A stretch of DNA of 64,000 nt from contig CM066919.1 of NCBI GenBank assembly GCA_033964015.1, positions 30,905,459 through 30,969,458 of the forward strand, given 5' to 3'. Below are positions 20,911 to 31,477 of the stretch, piece by piece. This DNA comes from Scolanthus callimorphus. Lineage: Eukaryota > Cnidaria > Anthozoa > Actiniaria > Edwardsiidae. The translations under genes and the position numbers were made by a program. Positions within the stretch are counted from its first letter, which is position 1. Every line of letters begins with the position of its first letter. The notes beneath the pieces are model-generated. The model saw only the letters and a program-made list of their open reading frames with translations, searched no databases and had not been told where the DNA came from.

Positions 20911-23528
20911 ACTCGAGGGAAGAGCTCTGGCAGCCTTGACGATCTGGACAACGCGGAGGCTAAACCACAGGGAACCAATGGCAAAGCAGAGGAAGATAAA
21001 CCACAGGAAATCCGTCGCAGTGATTCCAAGAAAGCACAGGGTGGCCGTGATAAGCCACAGCTCGAGCGCAAGAAATCGAAAAAAGAGCGCAACAATAAGG
21101 CAGGCGCAAGTAAAGATTTAGAGATTGAAGGACTGAAAAAGGAAATAGCTGACAAAACCCAGGCAGACGCAAGTAAAGATTTAGAGATAGAAGCACTGAA
21201 AAGGAAATAGCTGACAAAACCCAGGCAGACGCAAGTAAAGATTTAGAGATTGAAGGACTGAAAAAGGTAATTACTAGCCTACAAACGGAGGTCGCGGGTT
21301 TGCGAGATGATCTTGAGAAGGAAAATACCCAGTTTGATGAACTGAAAGCCCTCAAGACTCAGCAGATTCAAGCGCTGACAGTTAAACTCGCGACTGCAAT
21401 TCGCCAGAAAGAGGCGGCCGAGTCTGAAATATTACAGAAGAATGGCAACACGAAAAGGCTGCCGAGTAACGCACAGGGAGACCGTGACGCAGCAGCTGCC
21501 AAACCACAGGTAGACCGAAAAATGCTTAATGAAGTTCAGTACCTGAGAGGCGAAGTTGGTCGGTTAGAGAAGCAGCTAGAAGCTGAGAGTTCCCAACATG
21601 GCGCGCTAACGGATCTGAGCTCGCAACTCGCGACTGCGGTGAAGCACAGAGAGGAAGCATTAGCGGACGCGTTTAGAGAGAAAGTGAACGGCGAGAAGCA
21701 CAAGGCTCAGGTTGCTAGATACGAAAAGGAGTGTGAGCTACTTGGAAAGCAAGTGGGCCAGTTGCAGGGAGAGATACGGCGACTAAAGGAGCGCGTGGAG
21801 CAGCAGGAAAGAGACAAAACTGAACAGATCAGTGAACTTAGCGAGCAAGTGTCTGGAGCTGTGAGGCAGAGAGAGGAGGCGCTGGAGGAAGTTGAGAAGT
21901 TAAGAGCGGAATTAAACCTCTTGACAGCTGTAGCGGAAAAGAAACCGGTTCTTATTAAAGATCCCGAGGAAGAAGTAGAAAAGGAAGATATCCGACAAAA
22001 CGGTTGTCGTACGGAAAATGGTATAAACGAAAGTGATGCGGTTATTTGCAATGGAATGCCTAAGCAGTCTGTTCTGGAGGAAGCCGCTCGTAGATCGCGG
22101 GATTCTAACAATCATGACAGTGGTAGCGAGAAGTCGAAGAGAAACTCTACCACCGAAAGGTGCTTTAGCATCACCGGGATACCTGTGCAACCAGTGACCG
22201 AGCAAACAATCACAGTGGATGACCGGGAACTAGTTGATCTCGTTAACGGCGAAGTCGAGACTGTGATCGAATCAGCGGTAGACGTACCTGAACTCGAGAA
22301 GCTGCCGTCAAACCTGAGTGCTTCTGAAATGTCCGATTTCACGGACACGACCGATAATTGTTCGGACACGGACAGCGAAAATTATGGTCTAAAAGTTGTT
22401 ACTGAATTTCAGAGAGTCCAGAAAGACCTATCAGATGTCAAACACAGTATGTCTGTAGTGCAGGCTTTGAGCGAGCGCCTCTCTGGTGATCTACAAGTGC
22501 TGGAGGCCAAACGCAAGGCAGGGTACCGCCGGAAAAGCGGGTCACCGCGAAGGCGCAAGATCGCTACTTCTGAAAGCAACGGGAATGCCCCCGTTAGCCC
22601 AGCGACGAAAGTTCAGAGCAAGAGCGATGGAAATTCCCCTAAAGATACAATAGTGACCTCTAGTGATGTACCAGATGGTAGTATAAAGTCGCCTAGTCCC
22701 TCTAGTGCTTATGAGAGCTGGATAACCAAAGAATTCGACGTCAAAAAGCAACTGCTACGAGCGCTGAATGAGCTTGACACCTTACGCAATGACAATAGGG
22801 AAATAAAAGAGCAAATGAAGTTGCTTGCTGCGTCTACAGGTTCACACGAGCAAGAAGATTTCTTGTTGAGAACTACTCATTACACGGACGAGCTACTGAG
22901 AGAGATGCGAGCCAGAGATCGTCAAATCAAGACAAGTCCGCGTTACGGTATGGGCAGCAGTTACTTGACAGACAATGGGAAACTAAGCCCGCGTGTTAGC
23001 GTGAGCAGCAGTCACTTAGAAGAAACCAAACTGAACCCGCGACTTGCAGGAGATAGTGGTTACCTTGGCGACAGTAGCTTACTAAGCGTAGATACACTTG
23101 TTCAGGCCGCACCAAGTTACAGCCCCCTCGATACCTCCCATCCAGAATGGAATAGTTTTCCAGAGTTAGCCCCAAGGCCCCAGTCAGCGGAACCTATTAT
23201 TAGTGCCCAGACCACTGAATCTCTACAACAGGCGCCGCCACGAGGTCACCACAGGTATTCCGTCCCTAGCAAGCTCGGTGAGTCGGCTCTTTTAGACCGC
23301 TCTGACGGGTTGTTGTACCGAATGAACAGGGGCGCGGACCATTGGGGTGAGAGGTTCAGGAAGCCGTTACAGCTCTCGAAGGGATGGAAGTCTACAGACT
23401 CGATTACGCCCCACACCAGTACCTTGGGATATAGGGACTATTTACAGAGGCACGTAGTACGATCCTCCAATAGCATCGCCAAGGTTAGGGACCTAACAGC
23501 GGAGGAGCTATGCCAGATGGCAATATAA
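20911..23528 (+). CDS. Large coiled-coil protein, 3' exon (upstream exons not identified)
   Basis: An exon starts after TTCTTTATAG at 20911, in a frame reading TRGKSSGSLDDLDNAEAKPQ, and runs to the stop at 23528. The first ~100 residues are charged and include about three copies of a 63-base repeat (ASKDLEIEGLKKEIADKTQ). One A missing from an A-run near 21208 breaks the frame in the second copy. From about 21250 the frame is open for more than 750 residues: heptad-rich coiled coils (QLEAESSQHGALTDLSSQLA, EALEEVEKLRAELNLL), an acidic Ser/Asp linker, a short coil with an RRKSGSPRRRK basic patch, and a Ser/Pro-rich tail ending RDLTAEELCQMAI. I do not recognise the family; a cytoskeletal or scaffold role is only a guess from composition. 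The true N-terminus lies upstream. Confidence 0.75.
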
Positions 23529-23668
23529 AGTCCCTTCGTATAAAATACCTTGGGATATAGGGACTATTTACAAAGGCACGTAGTACGATCCTCCAATAGC
23601 ATTGCCAAGGTTAGGGACCTAACAGCGGAGGAACTATGTCAGATGGCAATATAAAGTCCCTTCGTATG
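23421..23668 (+). repeat. Tandem duplication of the coiled-coil gene 3' end
   Basis: About 123 bases covering the last ~35 codons, the stop and 20 bases of 3' sequence (ACCTTGGGATATAGGGACTA ... AAGTCCCTTCGTAT) are repeated directly after the stop. The second copy differs at a few sites, mostly synonymous third positions (ATC/ATT, GAG/GAA, TGC/TGT). Confidence 0.85.
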
Positions 23669-24280
23669 AAATACCTTTCAGGGGATCTGGCGTTTAGTGA
23701 TTTTTGAGTGACATACCGTGCAACAAGAGCGTGAAGAACGATACGCGACCTTATCTTCCCCAAATCGCGGCATTCGCGTTTATCACGTGTCACACTCATT
23801 TGCGTGAATCCCACACATTTTCAGAGTTGGTGTATCTTTGAAAGCGAGATACAAGGGCCGTGGAGAAGTTCATTTATGGAACATCCCGCTGTACTCTGTA
23901 TGTATAATGTCTTAGAATGAGGATATACAATGCTCACTATAGATAAAGTACCTTAGGAGCTCTGGCGTATTGGGCTGTTCCCAAAAATAGCCGTTATACT
24001 CCAAAGTTTGAAAAGGTTTTCTATACCCTGTGGAGATTCCAGGCTCCTGCGCAAATATTTAAAGTTTTCTTGTGACCTCTTTGACGGCCTATAGCTCATT
24101 AGATTCAACAGTATTAGGATTATTATTTTATACAGTATTAGTGTGATAAGTGTACGTTTCATACACGTGTATTGTACCTACTGTACCTACTAAACGCGTT
24201 GATCTGTCGCAGAGTATTTTAATAATAAAGTTAATAAGAAGTCGAAACAATGTCGCGCGCATCTGATGGGAGAATTTTCG

Positions 24281-24317
<37 letters not shown>

Positions 24318-24484
24318 CCCCCACCCCGAGAAATTAACACCCCAATTCAACACCATTCTTTCAAACATTTTATTCGTGTTTATTGAGATCCATGCTCAAC
24401 ATTTACATATTAATGAGGTCATTATTCCATTACATCACTTCCGGTCACATTTCTTGAGCCTCACTTCCGGTTCCTCTAAGCAAG
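23669..24484. other. Intergenic, poly-C tract
   Basis: Space between the convergent coiled-coil and TIR genes. It contains a C-run of about 32 bases at 24284-24315 and no recognisable coding exon. Confidence 0.5.
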
Positions 24485-27400
24485 TCATTCTAAGATCCAA
24501 ACGCAGTCTTTGTCTTTGCTGTTGACTCCCGTTAATTTGCCGTTCTTGATCGTCAAGTATTTTTTGCCGTATACTGCGAATAACACGACGGCACGCTTAC
24601 CGTCGTGCCATGTTTCATCCGCTACAATATTCCACTGTTCGGCGCCATAGTGCTGGCCCTTAGTGTATACGTAGTTCCCGTTTGGATCAAAACCTAGAGC
24701 GGCGAAATAAAGTGAAATATAAATGAATGAAGTTTGGCAAGTATCCATTATCAGGGAGTAAGAACCTTCCACGTGCAGTATTTTTGCGCATGTCGGGGTT
24801 GTGGGCCTTCATAAATCGACAGGAAGCCCGTACCACAGTAGCCTCACCGGCCGGGGCGTATCCAGAGAGGGGGGAGGGCACCTTTTGTAGGTAAGATGGC
24901 GTTAGATCGTTAACTGTCTTGTACAGGACGACCGCCTTTTGTTTAGTACGAATTTCAGTCTCGTGTCGTAATCAAGAAAGAAGCTCTCATAGGAGTTGTC
25001 ACGTTCGACTACCACAGGGAATTTCTGCAAAAACCCATCCATGGGAAAAGCTGAATCTTTCTTCGCCTGACAAGGAACATTTTGTGTTCCGAGACACGCG
25101 TGCGATGTTTCCTAGTTTAGGCACACGGGGAAACATGCAGGACACAAATGTTCGGCGCGCTACATGTGTCATTAGCCGTAGCCGTAGCTTTGTCGAGTTC
25201 GCAGAACTCACCAAGATATTGTTGCGTTGCCTTGTTCTTGTAATAGAAGATACCATGAGAGCTCTTGTCTCGCTCTTCTACCCAATAACTTGTTTCCTCC
25301 GGCTTATCTTTTAACACCAGCGTACTACGGCTACCGCTTGCTTGGTGGTACTTAACGTCTCCTAAAATAGCAGCGGCAAGATTACAATCGTGACAAAACT
25401 ACCTGCCTGGTCCATAGTGCTCTTAACCGGGCTACCTGTGGACCGTGCAAGGGCTCAAGGATAAATGATCCAAACCATTATCACTCCATGCGCTCAACAC
25501 ATACTGCATACAGAGAGTACCTGAGAACTAGGCTGTTAGGGTACGAATTGTGTTTAAGGGACCGGCCTCCCTGTGTTTCTCGGTGGAATTACAGCTATCA
25601 TAGTCGACAAAGAATGCAAAGCCATGCCACCGAAAGGGCTTTAGACGGGTGAAAATGTGATGCACAGATGGGGGACATGCTTCTCACCAGATTCCGCTAA
25701 AAATTTGCCCAGAATATTGTGTCTGAATGCTCGGCCTGGATTCTTCTTAACCTCCTTTGGTGGGGCATGAGCGGTTTTGGCTGCCTCAGACTTTTGTGAG
25801 GCGGACAACTTAATGGCGCCTTCTGATTCCGTCGCGTGCATGACTTCCTCAGCCAAGGACTGGATACTGGTGCCGGTGGTACCGGGGTCCCTGTGGTGAA
25901 AAATTAAATTAAAGGCTAATATATCTACAAATATTACAATATATAAAAACTATTTACAAACTACATGCAGATTAAAATGGCCTAATATAATATATAAATA
26001 TATATATTAGTAGTTATAAAATGGATGAGAAAAAGTAAGTAAATTAAAAAGTAGGTAAAATAGATAAATAATTAAATATTAAAATGTGGTAAAAACTGCT
26101 GGTCCTGAAATGCTTTGCTCCATAAATTATTCTTAAAACATCTAAGAGAGTCCACCTTTCTAGCATCTAGTCTTAGACTATTCCATAACTTGGATGCGGA
26201 AACCACAAATAAATTACAATACGCGTGGCTCCGAAGAAAAAATATACCAACTCCATGTTGCTTCGTATCAAAGCATTATTTTTCTTCTATCGCGGTCCTG
26301 CTAGGAGTGACCGGCCACTTACAACATTCAAGAGAACGAAGCTTCTACCCACCGAAAATCTATCCACAGCAGCCCGCGGTAATGATCCCTAGCCATCCAG
26401 TTGCTTTGAAGCCTTGTTCACACATGACTGGGACGATCGGCTTGTTGGAACCATCAGCATAGTTCAGTTCCTTCTTGCAGTTCTTGGATTCCTTAGGAAT
26501 CAACATGAAATCGTCATTTTAAGCATGCACGTGTTTGCAAATAGATTTAGAAAATAACACCTATGTTGTATTGTGAATGTGCGCATTCTGATTGGTTAAA
26601 AAGCGTGTTTGTAAGAGACCTGAGAAACACGGTTGTCACGCAACGCTGTCGCGCGTGTGTATGTTATTTTCTAAAAGCAATAAAAATACTTTCTGCGTGC
26701 TCTCTGGTTTCTTACAAACACTCGGGGAATGTTGGTCGAACTGATAAAACTTGAAAGACAAGTTTTGATCAGTTCTCCTAACATCCCCCTCGTGTTTGTA
26801 AGAAACCAGAGAGCACGCGGAAAGTACTTTTATTGCTTAAAGATAGATTGTTTAATATAGAATACAAAAATACAAACTATGTGATAATAAGATAAATATA
26901 GATGAAAAATACTCAATGATACTCAATGTGCCGCCAAGGTCTCTAAACCTGACCCTATCAGGCCAAAAATCCTCGGTTTTTATACCTATCATAGACTTTT
27001 GTATACCCTATCGCAGCCGCCTAAGTTCGTCATTAGGGTGGTCCAGTAAGCCGCGATCAAAGCGAAATTTTGTTGCGAAATCATGTAAAGGTTTTAAAAT
27101 AAACCGTATTTATCACTAAATGCGGCACAATAATATAACTTATGACTTACCATGTACTTCGGGGTCATGAAACAACAAATGACAGCGGCGTTATCAACCC
27201 CGTGCGCCATGCTGAAGAAAAAAAAATATTCTATAAGGTATTTCCGTTAAGGATTAATGGATGAGAAGCGTAAAGGACCTTATTTGTCCAGTTAATGTTC
27301 AACGATTTCTTAGCGTCGATGACTTCACAGAACACTACATACATACTTTATTTTGACTTTTCAGTGTACAATACCAGAAAAACATCCAGGGTTTCACTGT

Positions 27401-27781
27401 TTTACATGTTTGCCGTGTGTGAGTCTGACTTCCCAAAGTTTTTGCGTTTTTGCTCCTCATTTTAAGGCGCAGGGCGCAAGTGGGTGGGGGAGGTTATTGC
27501 ACGGCATCATTGCCCCACTATAACTAAACGATCGTTCTTGAAGTTAGTTCGTGGTTTTGGTATGGCCAGTTCTTTTTCAGAATTTCTGAAATTGCTGATA
27601 TTTCAGCAAAGCTGATCAAAGGAAAAGAGAGAGACAGAGAGCCGTACCTTTCATTGATATTTCCCTTAATTCCTCCCTTAATATCCATCCATGCATTGAT
27701 TCCATGTTCCCGCAAACCATCGTAGACTTTTTTAACCAGGTCCTGCTTGTCCCATTGGTAGGACAACATTACGTGTGTCAT
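24485..27781 (-). CDS. TIR-domain protein with a C-terminal beta-trefoil-like region (multi-exon)
   Basis: Exons inferred on the minus strand: 27648-27781, 27151-27211, about 26345-26491, 25688-25890, 25212-25361, a middle exon at about 24780-25060, and 24485-24693. The first three make a TIR domain: MTHVMLSYQWDKQDLVKKVY, GINAWMDIKGG, ESMAHGVDNAAVICCFMTPK, ESKNCKKELNYA, PVMCEQGFKATGWLGIITAG. This is the animal TIR pattern, with the box 1 and RDxxPG-loop regions replaced as in cytosolic, non-Toll TIRs. The C-terminal exons include YHQASGSRSTLVLKD and GKKYLTIKNGKLTGVNSKDK, which resemble fascin/beta-trefoil repeats; that is inference. Frame breaks fall after IITAG (near 26353) and in an A-run near 24949. 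A LINE fragment sits in the intron at 25905-26280. The ATG at 27781 is a plausible start, but further 5' exons cannot be excluded. Innate-immune signalling or NADase activity is possible but unproven. Confidence 0.75.
25905..26280 (-). mobile_element. LINE fragment (reverse transcriptase C-terminus) in a TIR gene intron
   Basis: The minus strand encodes FVVSASKLWNSLRLDARKVD followed by SLRCFKNNLWSKAF, the C-terminal signature of non-LTR reverse transcriptases, then an AT-rich 3' region. It is 5'-truncated and non-functional. Confidence 0.7.
26674..26838. repeat. Long palindrome in a TIR gene intron
   Basis: AAAGCAATAAAAATACTTTC, GCGTGCTCTCTGGTTTCTTA and CAAACAC are followed by a near-perfect inverted copy ending at 26838, with about a 40-base centre. 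The transcript would fold into a stable hairpin. No protein is encoded. Confidence 0.7.
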
Positions 27782-30494
27782 GGTTGCCTTGGTAACGAGC
27801 CCTGAGAATGAAACGGTTGTCTTGGTAACGATCCCTGGAAATTGGTAGATCCTCCGTTAACATGTGCATCCACTATCCAGTAAATTTTGCCCTTTTGTGA
27901 TAAGTTTACCTTTAACATATTTTGATTGAGCTCTCGAGCGTATTCGTCACTGACTTCTGGTAATAATTTACCAGGGCTTAGGAAATGCGAGTGAAGTTAG
28001 GAAATGCGAGTAGAGGTTATAATTTCAGAAGACAAAACACCACAAGAAGCCCAAACAGTGACAAAGTGACAAAAATTTCTGCTAAATAGCTTCTGCAGTT
28101 TCTTCCGAGCAAAATGGAAAACGTTTTCAGAGAACACCTCGCTAATAATTTGGAAGCCAGTCTGTAGATCGAAAGGAGGGGAGGGGCAGGTTTTTCCGGA
28201 CTCATCGAAGCCACCAGTGTTAACCACCGTCTTCTAGATACCGGCTCCCTGGATTATTGAGCGAATTCTTGGAACTCCAGTATATTGGGGCATGCTTCCC
28301 AAACGTAAAATTTGTGAGATGTTATGCCTCAAGACGCGGCTGGAAATGCAACAAAATTTGGTGCAAAATACCAGATTTTGACTCAATCTCTAGTCTGCGA
28401 AAAAGCCCAGAAAATCAGCTGTAGATGGAACACGTGATGTGAAGCGGCAAAAAGGTCCAACGCTCGTTATATTCGTTAATTTACATTGTTTAAAAGCACA
28501 TATAAATAAGGAAAATAATTCGGATTTTGAAATAAATAGAAAAGGAATTAAGGAATTGTGCATGGTGGCCAAAGTAGCACAAGCTTTCGAGTTGGCCACC
28601 ACGACTCGTCAGAAATAAATGACTGGTTTTAGAGTATCTATGTTTCAAATATTCGAACTCTTAGGGTTAGCGGTCAACTACTGAGCTCATGATCCGGGGA
28701 GTCTATGTGTGAAAACACTCTTTTGAAAAGCATTGTACACAAAAAATGAAGATGTTTACGTTCGCAAAATCCGGTACAAACCCCGCATTTGAACACAAAT
28801 TAAAACAACATTTTGTACAGCTTTGAGAATGTATTTTTCGCATACAATGACGTACAGTCCAGGCAGGTCTGACATCTGTAGAAGTTCTCCTGAAAGGTGC
28901 TTTAAAAATTATTCTTAAGATCCATTTAATTATTTTCGGATCTAAACTGTTGGGTATCCCTTGGAATAGAAATTGAATGTCATGCAGTGCTTTTGTTTCT
29001 TGTGCTGTTTCCAAGGCAACAACAAACGGAATAGGCACGAAACATGCAGGTGGTGAAGCGGAGATATATACCAGAGGGAATGTAAATCGTAGAAACTTGA
29101 ACTCAGGGAGTTAATGAATGTCCCTTAATTTATTTAAGAAGGGAAAAAAGTCATTCGGTTATAGTGAGTGTTTTCTAGGCTGCAGTCCAACCTCCCTGGC
29201 AATAGAACTGATAGAGTGCTTCAGTCATCAGAAACGTTCTTGTTGCATTTTCACTTCACTTCTCTTTGCTATATTAGTGCGACCTATCAAAAGATAAATT
29301 AATTGCACAGCGCATTGCTTCTGACACCTCAGAATTACGAAGCGGACTTATATCCTGTCTGAAAGCTATAAGTTTAAAAACGTTTTCCGGCTAGCTAAAC
29401 TAATACATGCTACAGTGGTTTTAATGTATAAGTACATTATCATGTGTAAGTTAATTCGACCGCAACACTTTGCTTGTAAAATGAAACCCTTCTTGGCCCC
29501 AGAAACTGCATAACACTATGAAAAACGCGTGGTACGGAAAGGTTTTAAACATTTATTGCAAAAAAAAACGTATTGAAGATTCTAACTTACCTGAAAGAAA
29601 ACTGCAGTCGAAAGGTACGGAACCCACTTGCTTGCTTAGCTCTAGCTATGCACAGCGGGACATCGAGAGCTCGAGAGGGTTGAACGCAAAACCGTAACGG
29701 GTTCTTTGTATTTGAAAACAAAAGGTTTTTAGTCACACAACATCAGTGTCTCACGTACTTTACATATTTTGAGAATGCTTCTTTTAAAGAATTTGCGGTT
29801 GCTAATTAATAGCTCTTTGTGTGAAAACCACTTTAGAACATGTGTTGAACGCGTTCGTGCCATTTTGGCATTTATTTTTGCGATTTGGATAACGTCCAAG
29901 CCGCCGCGCTCTCGACGGAAAATGAGTTGAGTGGTCTAAGTGAGTTCTTGAATCATGAGGTAAACAACCCTCCAGCGTTAAATTATGGCAACTGCGATAC
30001 GTACGCGCAGCGAGCGGCTTGGACTTTGATTGACAGCTAGCCGAGTATCCAAATCGCCTAAAAAAATGAAAATGCATAATAGTGGGATGCTTTTCATTTA
30101 CCACACACTTTCGGTTAAACCGGTCAGAAATCAAATGGAAAGCGTCATTACCGGTAAAGATTTTCGGAAATTTGGGACAACCTTTTGAGCTTGTCCAATA
30201 AACCGGTTATATCGAAAGTACTATCGGGAAAACGCTTTCCATTTGACATCATTCCCGGTTTTTCACTCGGAAAGACGCTTTTCCCAAAGCAAGATAGGCA
30301 AGATAGCCAATGAATGAGTTTTTCAGCTAAACTAAACTTAATACTTTTTTCATCGGACAATATTCTTTATTGGTATTAAATAAATTTGAATTTTTTATAG
30401 AAGAAATACAGAGGAAGCAAGGAAAAATATCTAATATGCCTAGAAATATAGCTAATGTACCTAATATATATACCTGTGATTGGCTCCGCTACTC
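27782..30494. other. Intergenic, upstream of the TIR gene
   Basis: No recognised gene. Minus-strand open frames at 27997-28227 and 28703-29038 have no identifiable domain. A short inverted-repeat element lies at 29880-30057. The stretch at 30130-30340 (GGAAAGCGTCATTACCGG...GAAAACGCTTTCC) is a loose palindrome whose pieces recur at 38510-38600. Confidence 0.45.
29880..30057. repeat. Short inverted-repeat element
   Basis: GCGATTTGGATA and TCCAAGCCGC at the left pair with GCGGCTTGGA and TATCCAAATCGC at the right. No coding capacity. Confidence 0.6.
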
Positions 30495-31148
30495 ACTACT
30501 GTATAATTTATAGCCTACTAGTAGCGAAAAGTGTTGGATTTTCAAGCCAGGAAATGGAAAATGACCAGACCAGAAAACGTTTTTGGCTATACAAATCCGA
30601 CCTACTAGTGTGATTTGACTAAAACGATTATTCCTCTCGCCCTCGTGGGCTCTGAGTCAACAGCCCTTCGTGCTCGAGGAATATTGTTAATTAGTCAAAT
30701 CACACTAGTGGTCTATTGTCAATGCTGCGTTTTGATTGGTTGAGCTACTAGTAGGCTATATGTTATAGCCTACTAGTAGCGAAAAGTGTCGGATTTGAAA
30801 GCCAGAAAATGGCAAATGACCAGACCAGAAAACGTTTTTGCCTATATAAATTGACCTACTAGTTTGATTTGACTAAAACAATTATTCCTCTCGCCCTCAT
30901 GTGTTTCTGCCCTGAGTCAATAGCCCATTCGGCCTTCGGCCTCATGGGCTATTGACTAAGAGCCCATTCGGGCTCATCTACATCTACATCTACTTTATTG
31001 ACTGATAAAACCAATTCCGGTATCACATCAGTATAAATAAAAAATATACAAATCTATCTAGATATTCATAATACATGGAATAAATCTATAAATAATAATT
31101 TAAAATACATTCTCTAAAACCAGTGGCTCGAGGAATAATTGTTAAATA
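30495..31148. repeat. Two adjacent 'CTACTAGTAG' family copies, the second split by a LINE 3' fragment
   Basis: The first copy is about 30495-30692, the second 30693-30973 plus 31128-31148. Both share CTACTAGTAGCGAAAAGTGT, ATGACCAGACCAGAAAACGT and AATTGTTAAT. Bases 30974-31130 (ATCTACATCTACATCTACTT ... ) separate GAGCCCATTCGGGCTC from CTCGAGGAATAATTGTTA. They look like the reverse of a LINE 3' end with a (GTAGAT)n tail. Confidence 0.65.
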
Positions 31149-31477
31149 GATAGTGAGTAGCGAAAACGCTAGCGCAAAACTTTCTAAAACCATGAAAGTA
31201 AATACGTTTTAGCAACAACTTCGTATCTAGTGGGTTTCTACTAAAAAAAATAGACTACTCGTTCTTGTTATCTGAGTCAAGCAGTCAACTCGGCGCTACG
31301 ATAAAATATGGAATTATTGTTGATATTGGCTAGAAACGTTTGTGATTGACATCGAAGCTCGCGCGCGACGCAAAACAGTGAATATCGGAGTTTCAGCCAA
31401 TAAGAGCGCGCGGAATTGGATATCCACTAATTTGGTGGATAGTAACCATAAATATGCCTAATATGTATCTCTAATAA

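Noticed and set aside
24485..27781. Bacterial-type TIR defence system (Thoeris-like)
   Set aside because: The gene has introns, animal-type TIR sequence and eukaryotic neighbours.
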